Below, one piece after another: positions 1-8,142 of a DNA stretch of 64,000 nt. The stretch covers positions 2,315,261 to 2,379,260 of the forward strand of contig NZ_KB976986.1 of assembly GCF_000399665.1 (NCBI RefSeq). The letters are read 5' to 3'. The notes under the pieces are model-generated. The model searched no databases. It was not told the origin of the DNA and saw only the letters and a list, made by a program, of their open reading frames with translations. Position 1 is the stretch's first letter, and the number at the start of each line of letters is the position of its first letter. This DNA is from Acinetobacter calcoaceticus ANC 3811 (GTDB taxonomy: Bacteria > Pseudomonadota > Gammaproteobacteria > Pseudomonadales > Moraxellaceae). A program made the position numbers and the translations under genes.

Positions 1-54
1 GGTGCAGTCGGTGCAGTCGGTGCAGTCGGTGCAGTCGGTGCAGTCGGTGCAGTA
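1..54 (-). repeat. 9-bp in-frame tandem repeat encoding Thr-Ala-Pro
   Basis: The unit ggtgcagtc is repeated perfectly five times at 1-45, with a sixth copy differing in its last base at 46-54, and it probably continues beyond the window. On the minus strand it reads ACT GCA CCG, giving (TAP)n in FilE. A 9-bp period keeps the frame if copies are gained or lost by slippage, so length variation between strains would change linker length without a frameshift. Confidence 0.95.
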
Positions 55-362
55 TTTAGTTTCTTTTCTGTTTGTTGTTCTACTTTTTTCGAGGAATCTG
101 TAGTTTGTTCTTTTTCCCTTGAAAGTTTTTGAACAGGCAAAGCTACAGTCTTCTCTGGCAGATTTTTGGACTGTACGTCTATGCTAGGGAGAGACTGTTT
201 TTCCTGATCAACTCTTCTACTAGGCACAATCATAGGACGACCATCGGGACCTATAATCGTATAAAATCCGTCTGCATAAGAAACAGAAACATTCGCTATC
301 GCAACACATAAGGTTAAAATAGCGAAATTAGGGCTAAACATCCATTTATACTGTTTTACCAT
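1..362 (-). CDS. filE: FilE-like exported protein, N-terminal 120 residues (cut by the window edge)
   Basis: Reading begins with ATG at 362 and runs off position 1, so only the first 120 residues are present. They show a hydrophobic signal segment ending near SVSYA (about residue 30), a short conserved-looking stretch GFYTIIGPDGRPMIVPSRR, a charged Lys/Glu/Gln linker, and then a Thr-Ala-Pro repeat encoded by a 9-bp tandem repeat at 1-54. The start ATG overlaps the filD stop codon by 7 nt, so translation is probably coupled to filD. Identity comes from its position after filA-filB-filC-filD, the order of the Acinetobacter genes annotated as putative pilus assembly proteins FilA-F. The function is not established. 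A Pro/Thr/Ala-rich linker after a signal peptide suggests an envelope or surface protein. Confidence 0.7.
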   Translation of the reverse strand, partial: MVKQYKWMFSPNFAILTLCVAIANVSVSYADGFYTIIGPDGRPMIVPSRRVDQEKQSLPSIDVQSKNLPEKTVALPVQKLSREKEQTTDSSKKVEQQTEKKLNTAPTAPTAPTAPTAPTA

Positions 363-2026
363 TTTGTTCTATAACTCAAACCAAGTACTGTGACTTTTGT
401 ATTCGTTTTTACATCTAAACCTGAATAAGGGTTTAATAAGATATTATCGACACCACACTTATTCGATAGAGTGCTACTACAAGCTGGAATATTGTCACGA
501 CTACGTAAGAAACCGACAGAAAGATCTAAGTCTGTATCCGTATCAAAACGATAACCTACGCCCAAACCGAATAATTGCGCATTATTGATCGGAACCATAG
601 TATTACGTTTATCATTAGGAATAGAACTAGCACGCGGCTCATAACCTGCTCGTAACTTCAAACGATCAGTTGCTGAATACTCTAAACCAATACCCCAACT
701 CCATGGTGAAGTAAACTTTAATGGTAATGCTAAAGAGTTATCAGTCACATCATTCGATAGAAGTTTAGCAATCTTTAATAATGTAATCTGTCTATCAAAT
801 TCAAATTTAAACTTATCCCAAGCAGAATAATCAGTCCATCCAACATCAAAGTTTAATTGTAAATCTGGAAATATTTTGTATTTAATACCGGCCTGGAAAT
901 GTGCAGGATATTCTAAATCCATCGCGACTAAACCAGACTCAGTATCAGGAACATATCCTGGTAGTCCAAGAATCGCAGCTAAAATTTGCCCAGTTGCCGA
1001 TGAGTTTAATCCCTGAACCAACTGTTGAGGAGCTTTGGCATTATTAATCATGTATTTGCCTTTGAGACGCATCTTGGCAGCACTTTGATATACCATACCA
1101 AAGCCAAAATCATCTGTCGGCTCCCAAAGCAATCCCAAGTTATAACTAGGGCTTAATGATTGTTCTAATGAAACTTGTAATGAACCCATTTTATTAAATG
1201 GATTCATTCCTTCTTTCGTATTACAAATTCCCAATAAGAGCAGATCAGTAATCATATCGTTATTGTCTTTGAAGGGTGCACACACCACATCATCAACCAT
1301 ACGCAGTACACCAATCATTTCATTAGGAAAACGTAAATCGGTATTTAAAGCAATCGCGTTATACGACATACCAATCGAAGCACCAATTGATAAATGATCA
1401 TTTACTTGATAACCAAAAGATGGGGATAGATATGTAATACGCTCTACAGCAACCTGTTGTCCCATATAGTTACCAGGATTGCCATTTTCTGCTCCAAAAC
1501 CGGCTACTAAAGGCGCATACATTGCCGTTGCAAAAGTTACTTTTGAGCCTGGTGGTTTATAGGCTATACCTGCTGTAGGCGCAACGAGTGGATACCCCGC
1601 TCCCAAGTCAACCATTTTTTTAAGAATGGGTACATATAAGCTTGCATACTCGACATCACCATGTACAGAATCTTTAAAATCTGTACAAATATTGGCAGAA
1701 ATTTCTGGTCCATCATTACAAACCAGAGGATCGTCTGAATAGCCAAAAATGTTGTACCCAGGAGGAGCTGAGAATTCACGCTGGATATCAAAGTTTGCAA
1801 GAATACCTTGTACATCTGTTTGTAACCCATCAATTTTCGCTAGTGCTGCTGGGTTAAAATGAACTGCACTAATCCCTGGCGGATCTGCCGTTACAGCATT
1901 CCCCATCGATAGTGAACGAATATCAACAGCTAAGTTTTGTCCTAATTGAGCATTGGCAAAGCTAGAAAAACCGGAGATAACAATTGCCGCCGTTAGAGGA
2001 CATAATTTAGGATATTTCACCTGCAT
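356..2026 (-). CDS. filD: FilD, OmpP1/FadL/TodX-family outer-membrane barrel
   Basis: A 556-residue protein with a signal peptide (cleavage probably after SSFANA, about residue 26). The mature start has the FadL-family pattern of a long N-terminal segment, a GNAVTADPPG stretch and HFNPAALAKI (the NPA motif), followed by alternating beta-strand sequence through the C-terminal YRTKW. FadL proteins are 14-stranded barrels carrying hydrophobic molecules across the outer membrane; the substrate here is unknown. The AAGGAG ribosome site overlaps the filC stop, only 2 nt before the ATG at 2026, so the GTG at 2020 (residue 3) is a possible alternative start. The stop overlaps the filE start by 7 nt. 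The Fil name rests on gene order; a role in pilus or surface-fibre assembly is annotation, not proof. Confidence 0.8.
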   Translation of the reverse strand: MQVKYPKLCPLTAAIVISGFSSFANAQLGQNLAVDIRSLSMGNAVTADPPGISAVHFNPAALAKIDGLQTDVQGILANFDIQREFSAPPGYNIFGYSDDPLVCNDGPEISANICTDFKDSVHGDVEYASLYVPILKKMVDLGAGYPLVAPTAGIAYKPPGSKVTFATAMYAPLVAGFGAENGNPGNYMGQQVAVERITYLSPSFGYQVNDHLSIGASIGMSYNAIALNTDLRFPNEMIGVLRMVDDVVCAPFKDNNDMITDLLLLGICNTKEGMNPFNKMGSLQVSLEQSLSPSYNLGLLWEPTDDFGFGMVYQSAAKMRLKGKYMINNAKAPQQLVQGLNSSATGQILAAILGLPGYVPDTESGLVAMDLEYPAHFQAGIKYKIFPDLQLNFDVGWTDYSAWDKFKFEFDRQITLLKIAKLLSNDVTDNSLALPLKFTSPWSWGIGLEYSATDRLKLRAGYEPRASSIPNDKRNTMVPINNAQLFGLGVGYRFDTDTDLDLSVGFLRSRDNIPACSSTLSNKCGVDNILLNPYSGLDVKTNTKVTVLGLSYRTKW

Positions 2027-2032
2027 ATCTCC

Positions 2033-3223
2033 TTATTTTTGTTTTTTAGTAAAACCTAAAATATCTAACGGGAATGACAAACCAAGTGAAATATCTGGCG
2101 CATCTTCGGTTAAACCAATACCTACCGTACCATTAACAATTGTTTCAGGTGAAACACGGACACCAAGAGCAAATGAAAGCATCGCACTGCTTTGATCTGG
2201 AGATGTATATGAGTCACCATTATCAAACTGGAATTCGGCATTCATGTTAAAGCTTTGCTGATACGACATAGTTAATGAAACATCGTAGTTAAATGAATAA
2301 GCAAAACCGAAAGAAAAACCACCACTGATTCCAGGGTCAAATGAGGTTAATGTACGTGTACCACGCGCCTGATTCAAACCTGTTTCTTTAAAACCATAAT
2401 TGGCAGAAGCAGAAGCAAATAAAACTACAGGATCGATATATTTACGAGTACTCGCACCTACGCCAGCAGAGTAGTAACCTTTACCTGTTGATAGCTCATC
2501 TAAACCAATTTCATATGGGCTATCACCTGTCTTAGACGATAAACTACCAAAAAGTACCAATGGTAATCGACCTTGTTTTAAGGGGAAGGGCTCCCAACGA
2601 GCGCCAAGAGAAATATCCCCTAACCCAGCAGTAGTCGTATCACGAATAATTTCAGACTTTGCAACAAAAGGAAGAGTTGCGGATAAAGTTAAGTTGTCCA
2701 AAACCCCATACTGGACTGTAAAACTATTTGTTAAAGTATGGTTAGCATCTTCTTCGACACGTAAACGGTTAAGCTGAGATGAATTATCTGATAAAGCTAA
2801 ATCAATTCGTGTATCACGATAATATGTGTAATCGAGGTCATAATAAGATGAAATGCCCCCTTTTTTAATTAACGAATATTGCCGCTCATTTGAAGTAAAT
2901 ACTTCTTGTAAATTCGTCTCTTGACTTGCATCACCTTCTTTTTTCTGTAATGCAGTTGCAGCTTGATGTGCACCACCCTCATTGGCGGGTACCGTGCTAT
3001 TGTCCGTTGCAGGTGTATCAGACGACTGTACTGTACTTCCTGCTATAGCTGTATTCGAGCTTGTTGTATCTACAGGTGTAGAACTTCCTGTGCTACCTGC
3101 ATTTACATCTTGGCTCGATCCGCCTACTTGTCCTTGTTGTACTTGATCCTCAGCATAAATTGTCCCTGTAATGGCACTCATACTTAAGGCCAATACACTC
3201 ATCTTTATCCATCGATTATTCAT
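2033..3223 (-). CDS. filC: FilC, outer-membrane barrel with a Ser/Thr-rich periplasmic N-terminus
   Basis: A 396-residue protein starting at ATG 3223, preceded by GGTGGG; an upstream in-frame GTG at 3235 is less likely. A signal peptide (cleavage near GTIYA, about residue 23) is followed by a roughly 80-residue low-complexity region rich in Ser, Thr, Gly and Gln, then a charged stretch. From about residue 105 there are amphipathic beta-strands (SFTVQYGVLDNLTLSATLPF, GLGDISLGARWEPF), ending in a strand-like LGLSFPLDILGF segment. This pattern resembles the Phenol_MetA_deg type of barrel and the Pseudomonas FapF pore, which I infer from pattern only. It lies 6 nt upstream of filD and 45 nt downstream of filB, in one apparent operon. 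Confidence 0.72.
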   Translation of the reverse strand: MNNRWIKMSVLALSMSAITGTIYAEDQVQQGQVGGSSQDVNAGSTGSSTPVDTTSSNTAIAGSTVQSSDTPATDNSTVPANEGGAHQAATALQKKEGDASQETNLQEVFTSNERQYSLIKKGGISSYYDLDYTYYRDTRIDLALSDNSSQLNRLRVEEDANHTLTNSFTVQYGVLDNLTLSATLPFVAKSEIIRDTTTAGLGDISLGARWEPFPLKQGRLPLVLFGSLSSKTGDSPYEIGLDELSTGKGYYSAGVGASTRKYIDPVVLFASASANYGFKETGLNQARGTRTLTSFDPGISGGFSFGFAYSFNYDVSLTMSYQQSFNMNAEFQFDNGDSYTSPDQSSAMLSFALGVRVSPETIVNGTVGIGLTEDAPDISLGLSFPLDILGFTKKQK

Positions 3224-3268
3224 ATTTTTTCCCACCCAATTTATTTATTTTACTAAATTAAAATTTGA

Positions 3269-4102
3269 CTATTTACGTTTGTAATAAAGACGCATATAGG
3301 TTTCTATTGGTAGTCCATAGGTTGCAGAGTGATTATCGTTATCTAATACGCGTCTCATGGTTGAGGCTTTATTTGCTAAACGATCATAATTAAATGTCGG
3401 ATATTGCACGTCAACAAAAGCATATCTGTTGACGGTTGCATCCTCTACATGACGCATATCTGCATCTTTTAAAGCCAATAGATCTTTACGCTGAGATTCG
3501 GGGACTGAAATAACAAATAAAGTATTATTATCCCAAATTTCTTTAAAGCGATTTTCATCAAAGCTGATATTGCCTAATGCAGGATCAGCCACATAGACTC
3601 GCCCATCTTTATAAGCTTTATATACAACAAAATGTTTAAAACCAGCATAAGAAATTGGAACAATTGCAGGTTGCCCAAGTTTTACTAAATCAGAGAACTC
3701 ACCACGATAACCACCACTATCTAAACCGATTGCTGTGACAAAGCGTTTCATATCGAGTAATGAGAAACTTCGGCGCTCAATAATGCGTTGATATTCGCCA
3801 TACTGTAGCAAACCGCTCATAGTCTGTTGCTCAGTCAAACTGGTTCCGACATAGCCATTTAACAAAGTGGTAAGCGCAGCCGAACCACAGCTATAGTCAT
3901 ATGCTTGCCGAACAATTCCACGAAATTGATCTTCTACAGCAGGTTTGATTTTGACTGGTTCAATGTGATTTCGATGAAATGATAAATTACGTGAGTCGGC
4001 AGTCTCTGTGTAATAAACAGTTCCTGGTGGCTTTTTTTCTATTTCGAAGGCTTCTGTCGCAAAGTAATACATCAATGCTGAGCCTAAAACTATCTCTAAC
4101 AT
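3269..4102 (-). CDS. filB: FilB, C39-family cysteine peptidase
   Basis: A 277-residue protein. Residues about 1-20 form a hydrophobic N-terminal segment (signal peptide or anchor). From about 60 to 200 there is a C39 papain-like peptidase domain with the catalytic Cys in AYDYSCGSAAL, the His in GFKHFVVYKA and the Asp in VYVADPALG, so the triad is complete. C39 domains typically cut leader peptides after double glycine during export; free-standing ones occur in the Pseudomonas Fap amyloid operon (FapD). ATG 4102 is chosen over GTG 4108, but neither has a clear ribosome site. The gap to filA carries a strong terminator, so filB is at least partly separated from filA transcription. Confidence 0.75.
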   Translation of the reverse strand: MLEIVLGSALMYYFATEAFEIEKKPPGTVYYTETADSRNLSFHRNHIEPVKIKPAVEDQFRGIVRQAYDYSCGSAALTTLLNGYVGTSLTEQQTMSGLLQYGEYQRIIERRSFSLLDMKRFVTAIGLDSGGYRGEFSDLVKLGQPAIVPISYAGFKHFVVYKAYKDGRVYVADPALGNISFDENRFKEIWDNNTLFVISVPESQRKDLLALKDADMRHVEDATVNRYAFVDVQYPTFNYDRLANKASTMRRVLDNDNHSATYGLPIETYMRLYYKRK

Positions 4103-4422
4103 AAGCACTTGGTCTAAATTGTGGCCTAACCGGCCTTATTCATTTTATTCTTAGAGCAATAGCTCTACATCCCTGTGTGTTGAAGATACCTTTTTTTTTG
4201 GTAAAAAACAGCTTTTTTTTAATCTTTTTGATGAATGCATAGTTCTACTTTAATTAAAGTGTTAATTAACTCTCATTCTGAAACATCAGTACTTTTAATA
4301 TATTTAGTATACATATAACAATATTATTAATTCTTATGAAAAATTTAATTAAAACCCCAATAAAAAAGCGCGTATTAAACGCGCTTTTTTAATTTTTAAC
4401 TTTTAACTTTTAACTTTTTAAA
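4103..4422. other. filA-filB intergenic region
   Basis: This stretch is very AT-rich and has no convincing gene. It holds the filA terminator (4362-4390), three perfect copies of ttttaac at 4394-4414, and a short ggcc-taacc-ggcc inverted repeat at 4123-4135 close to the filB start. A separate filB promoter may lie here, but I could not point to one. Confidence 0.6.
4362..4390 (-). terminator. filA intrinsic terminator (perfect inverted repeat)
   Basis: AAAAAAGCGCG, a 7-nt loop, then CGCGCTTTTTT: perfectly symmetrical arms of 11 nt with T-tracts in both directions. It lies 33 nt after the filA stop and should reduce readthrough into filB. Confidence 0.85.
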
Positions 4423-5271
4423 TTAGTGACCAGAAATTGTAATTGTAGAAGTACCTACATTTAAACCTTGAATTTCTAAATCACCAATTGAAGCATTAGC
4501 AGCAGCACCTAAGTGAATCCCTTGAGCATACACATTCATGCCTTGAGTACTATTATTTTGAATTTTTAAGCCAGTTGGTACAACTGAAATATTCGCATTC
4601 ACGTCTAAATCACCAGTAGTATTACCAGCACCACGTACCATTACTTTATCTAGGACAATTTTACCGCCGCCAGCAGCATCATTAATACCAAAGTTAGATA
4701 GTGTTAAACCACCTTTTAAACTTGAATTTACTTTGATCATTGCACCTTGTGGAGTAGCACCTAACTGAACATTCGCTGAAATCTGACCTAAAGATAAATC
4801 TAAACCAGAGATAATTTCAGTTGGAGCTGTTTCTGTAATACCACGTACAGCAGTTGTCTGGTTTAAAGTACCAGAAGTACCTACACCAATTGAACCTACA
4901 TGAATATCAACAGCACCTACTGTGGCAGCAACGTTTAAGAAAGCGCCGTTTGAACCCGAAGCACCATTCGTATCAATTGCTAAATCTAAAAGGTTACCAG
5001 TACCTGTTTGAGTAAGAGTAACGCCGCTGATTGCGATTGCACCAGCAGTACCTGATGCACCAGTAATACCAGTTGATGATGCCAAACCATCATTATCGTG
5101 TAGATATAATTTATCGATAGTAACACCGCCAGAACCTAAAGCGATACCGATGTTAATACCATCTTGACCTGTAGCAGCGCTTAGTGCAGCATCGTCCATT
5201 GACTGCATTGCCATTGCATTTGCACTGATAGCTAAAGAAGAAACTAAAGCAAGTTTAGTGAACATTTTCAT
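4423..5271 (-). CDS. filA: FilA, Gly/Ala/Thr-rich exported protein of the fil cluster
   Basis: A 282-residue protein. ATG 5271 is chosen because GGGAGAG lies 8 nt upstream; the ATG at 5292 lacks this. The signal peptide MKMFTKLALVSSLAISANAMA is followed by a head AALSAATGQDGINIGIALGS that I associate with DUF6160/FilA-type proteins. The rest is Gly, Ala, Ser, Thr and Asn-rich with alternating hydrophobic residues, has no Cys or Trp, and ends in TSTITISGH. That composition fits a beta-rich secreted structural or fibre protein. It is the first gene of the cluster and has its own terminator, as expected for a subunit needed in large amounts. FilA is annotated as a putative pilus-system protein; the actual function is unproven. 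Confidence 0.75.
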   Translation of the reverse strand: MKMFTKLALVSSLAISANAMAMQSMDDAALSAATGQDGINIGIALGSGGVTIDKLYLHDNDGLASSTGITGASGTAGAIAISGVTLTQTGTGNLLDLAIDTNGASGSNGAFLNVAATVGAVDIHVGSIGVGTSGTLNQTTAVRGITETAPTEIISGLDLSLGQISANVQLGATPQGAMIKVNSSLKGGLTLSNFGINDAAGGGKIVLDKVMVRGAGNTTGDLDVNANISVVPTGLKIQNNSTQGMNVYAQGIHLGAAANASIGDLEIQGLNVGTSTITISGH

Positions 5272-5626
5272 TGAGCACTCTCCCAAGAGCATTTATTTTT
5301 TGACTTTAACCACTCTCATTGTCTCAAGTTGCATTTTTCTTTTATAGCAACCGAAACTTCCAATCCTTGAGTAGTTTTGCTTAGCAATTACTAAATTACA
5401 TCTACGTTACTTTTTGTTCAACTAGTGTTGTGCATTTTTTGCCAACTACCCGACAAACGGTACACTCGATTTATTTCGCTTTTAGCTTCCAAATACAACT
5501 CTAATCCCACACTAAAATTCGACTATTTTATCAGCAAAAAGTACCTCTCCTCTAAGTCTTCTCCCTGATGATCCACAAGTTGTAGTAAACTAATATTTCC
5601 CTCATTAACTATTCTGTTATTAAAAA
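5272..5626. other. Divergent filA / pabB intergenic region
   Basis: 355 nt of AT-rich DNA that must hold the promoters for filA (minus) and pabB (plus). I found no well-spaced pair of -35/-10 hexamers that I would defend, and no ORF or terminator. Confidence 0.5.
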
Positions 5627-6985
5627 ATGTCTCAGTTAAAGAAAAAAATCTCATTACATGGTAAAAATGCTGCCGAGATTTTAAAAAATTTACAAGGATT
5701 AACTGGGCTCATTTATTTAAATGACAACAACAACCCTATTATTGGCTTTCTTCCTCAGCAATACTTTCTTATTCAGAATAAAAAAAACTTAGTATTCCAG
5801 CGCCAAAATTTTAATGAATATGAAAATATATCAAAACCGAATCAAATATTAGATTTTATCCAGCTAAAAGAAAAAGACTTAAAAGAAAATAAAAACATTA
5901 AAATGATAACAAGTTTTAACGGTGGCTATATCGGTTTTATTAGTTATGATTTTGCTGCACATCAATTTATTAATGCTCAAACTCATATACAGCCATCTTT
6001 ATTCTTAGGCCAATATCGTTCTTTTTTAAAATATATAGATAATGATTGGTATTTTTTTAGTGATGAAGAAAATGCATTAGACCTATTTAAATATATTGAA
6101 AAGAAGTTAGAGATTCCTAATTCAAATAAATCTAAAAATATATTTGAATTAAAAACTGCTATTCAGCCAAGATGGTCTAAAGAACAATATTTCGAGGCTT
6201 TTAACAAAATACAAGAATACATTAAAGCTGGAGATTGTTATCAAATTAATTTAACCCAAGAATTTAAAGCTGATTTCAAAGGTTCCTTATTAAATAAAGC
6301 AGCAGATTTATGGAATCTTACTAATGCACCATATGCAGGTTATTTAAAATTAGATCAATTTGAGTTATTAAGTTGTTCCCCAGAGCTCTTCATTGAATTC
6401 AATCAAAATAAAGAAATTAAGACCCGACCTATTAAGGGAACCATGCCTCGATATCAAGATATCGAAAAAGATTTTATTTCTAAACAAACTTTAAAAAACT
6501 CGCAAAAAGATCAAGCAGAGAATGTCATGATTGTTGATTTATTACGTAATGATTTGAGCATTTATGCCAATACAGGGTCCGTAAAAACAACACAATTATT
6601 CGAGATTGAAAGTTTTAATCAAGTTCATCATATGGTCAGTGAGATTGTTGCCAAGCTTAAAGATGATATTAATCCAATGCAAATGTTGCTCTCTGCTTTA
6701 CCGGGGGGATCGATTACAGGAGCCCCCAAAATTCGGGCAATGCAAATTATTGAAGAGTTAGAAGAAGAAACAAGAGGTGCTTATTGCGGGACATTAGGTT
6801 ACTTCAATTTTGATGGAACGGGTCGCTGGAATATTCTTATCCGTAGCTTTCAACAATATCAAAATCAGCTCTCTTTGTGGGCTGGCGGTGGTATTACGAC
6901 TGCCTCAAATGCAGAAGCAGAATATCAAGAAAGCCTTGATAAAATCTCTGCCATGCTGAACTTAATGAACAGCACAGCAGACTAA
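5627..6985 (+). CDS. pabB: Aminodeoxychorismate synthase component I
   Basis: A 452-residue chorismate-binding enzyme that aminates chorismate to 4-amino-4-deoxychorismate for p-aminobenzoate and folate synthesis, normally using ammonia from a PabA glutaminase that is not in this window. The C-terminal two thirds carry the family signatures KTRPIKGTMPRYQD, MIVDLLRNDLS, the catalytic PGGSITGAPKIRAM and a C-terminal WAGGGITTASNAEAEYQE. The N-terminal 170 residues are the divergent anthranilate-synthase-I-type domain. The PIKGT lysine favours PabB over TrpE. The ribosome site is weak. The gene is convergent with hisC; the two stop codons are 3 nt apart with no terminator between. Confidence 0.9.
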   Translation: MSQLKKKISLHGKNAAEILKNLQGLTGLIYLNDNNNPIIGFLPQQYFLIQNKKNLVFQRQNFNEYENISKPNQILDFIQLKEKDLKENKNIKMITSFNGGYIGFISYDFAAHQFINAQTHIQPSLFLGQYRSFLKYIDNDWYFFSDEENALDLFKYIEKKLEIPNSNKSKNIFELKTAIQPRWSKEQYFEAFNKIQEYIKAGDCYQINLTQEFKADFKGSLLNKAADLWNLTNAPYAGYLKLDQFELLSCSPELFIEFNQNKEIKTRPIKGTMPRYQDIEKDFISKQTLKNSQKDQAENVMIVDLLRNDLSIYANTGSVKTTQLFEIESFNQVHHMVSEIVAKLKDDINPMQMLLSALPGGSITGAPKIRAMQIIEELEEETRGAYCGTLGYFNFDGTGRWNILIRSFQQYQNQLSLWAGGGITTASNAEAEYQESLDKISAMLNLMNSTAD

Positions 6986-6988
6986 AAC

Positions 6989-8074
6989 TTAAAAAATATC
7001 TTGTTTTAACGTTTGCACTAAACGCATATTTTGCTCATCAGTACCCACTGTAATACGCAAAAATCTATTAATACGAGGCTTATTGAAATAGCGCACAATA
7101 ATACCTTGTTCACGTAATTGCTGTGCGAGTTTGCCTGCATCATGGACTGAGTGTGAAGCAAAAATAAAGTTAGCTTTAGAAGGTAAAACTTTAAAACCCA
7201 AAGCAGTTAATTCATCTACTAGCTTTTCACGACTAGAAATAACTTTCTGGCATTGTTCTTCAAAATAAGCCTGATCTTCAAAAGAAGCTACTGCGGCTGC
7301 AATTGCAAAACGGTCCATAGGATATGAGTTAAAACTATTTTTGACAGCTTCAAGCGCTGCGATTAAATGTGGCTGAGCGATTGCAAAACCAACACGTAAA
7401 CCAGCTAATGAACGAGATTTCGAGGTTGTTTGACAAACAACAAGATTTTCATAGCGATTTACAAGACCAACTGCGGATTCTGCACCAAAATCAACATAAG
7501 CCTCATCGATCACCACCACCCGATCTGGATTTGCTTTTAAGATTTGCTCGATATCTGGCAAACCCATTGCAACACTGGTTGGTGCATTAGGGTTTGTAAT
7601 AACAATCCCACCATTTGGTTGTATATAGGCCTTAGCTTCTATCTCGAAATTCTCATTGAGTGGAATTTCTTTAGTTTTTGTTCCAAAGAACTGACTATAA
7701 ACTGGATAAAAACTATAAGTAATATCTGGATAAAGAATCGGTTCGTCTTGAAGAAAAAATGCTTTAAAAATATGAGCAAGTACTTCATCTGAACCATTAC
7801 CAACAAAAACTTGAGATACATCAATATTCTGTTGTTTAGCAATTGCTTGCTTTAAAGCTGTTGCATCTGGGTCAGGATATAAACGCAATGCATCAGCTTG
7901 CTGAGTTAAAACAGCTTGAACTGCTTCAACTACTTTTGGTGATGGCGGATATGGATTTTCATTCGTATTAAGTTTCAATAAATTCTGAATTTTAGGCTGT
8001 TCACCCGGAACATACGGCTCTAATTCACGAACTTCTGGACTCCAAAAGCGCATTTGTGCTGTAGATAAAGTCAT
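6989..8074 (-). CDS. hisC: Histidinol-phosphate aminotransferase
   Basis: A 361-residue fold-type I PLP enzyme that converts imidazole-acetol phosphate and glutamate to L-histidinol phosphate. Visible signatures are [13 protein letters not shown] near the N-terminus, [28 protein letters not shown] and the PLP-lysine motif [14 protein letters not shown] around residue 220; the C-terminal arginine is in [10 protein letters not shown]. It is the last gene of murA-hisG-hisD-hisC. A GAGATAAG ribosome site sits directly after a terminator-like hairpin at 8086-8107, so hisC expression may be reduced relative to hisD. Confidence 0.95.
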   Translation of the reverse strand: MTLSTAQMRFWSPEVRELEPYVPGEQPKIQNLLKLNTNENPYPPSPKVVEAVQAVLTQQADALRLYPDPDATALKQAIAKQQNIDVSQVFVGNGSDEVLAHIFKAFFLQDEPILYPDITYSFYPVYSQFFGTKTKEIPLNENFEIEAKAYIQPNGGIVITNPNAPTSVAMGLPDIEQILKANPDRVVVIDEAYVDFGAESAVGLVNRYENLVVCQTTSKSRSLAGLRVGFAIAQPHLIAALEAVKNSFNSYPMDRFAIAAAVASFEDQAYFEEQCQKVISSREKLVDELTALGFKVLPSKANFIFASHSVHDAGKLAQQLREQGIIVRYFNKPRINRFLRITVGTDEQNMRLVQTLKQDIF

Positions 8075-8085
8075 GGTCTTATCTC

Positions 8086-8107
8086 AAAAAGGGCTGAAAA
8101 TCAGCCC
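8086..8107 (-). terminator. Terminator-like hairpin between hisD and hisC
   Basis: On the minus strand GGGCTGA, TTT, TCAGCCC is followed at once by TTTTT and then by the hisC ribosome site. The 7-bp perfect stem with a U-tract has the form of a short intrinsic terminator inside the operon, 11 nt before the hisC ATG. Confidence 0.65.
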
Positions 8108-8142
8108 TGAGTAATAATTAAAAAACTACAAGGTTTATAAGC

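Noticed and set aside
1-54. Regularly spaced short repeats at the window edge, as a CRISPR array
   Set aside because: The 9-bp unit has no spacers and encodes Thr-Ala-Pro in frame; it is a coding microsatellite.
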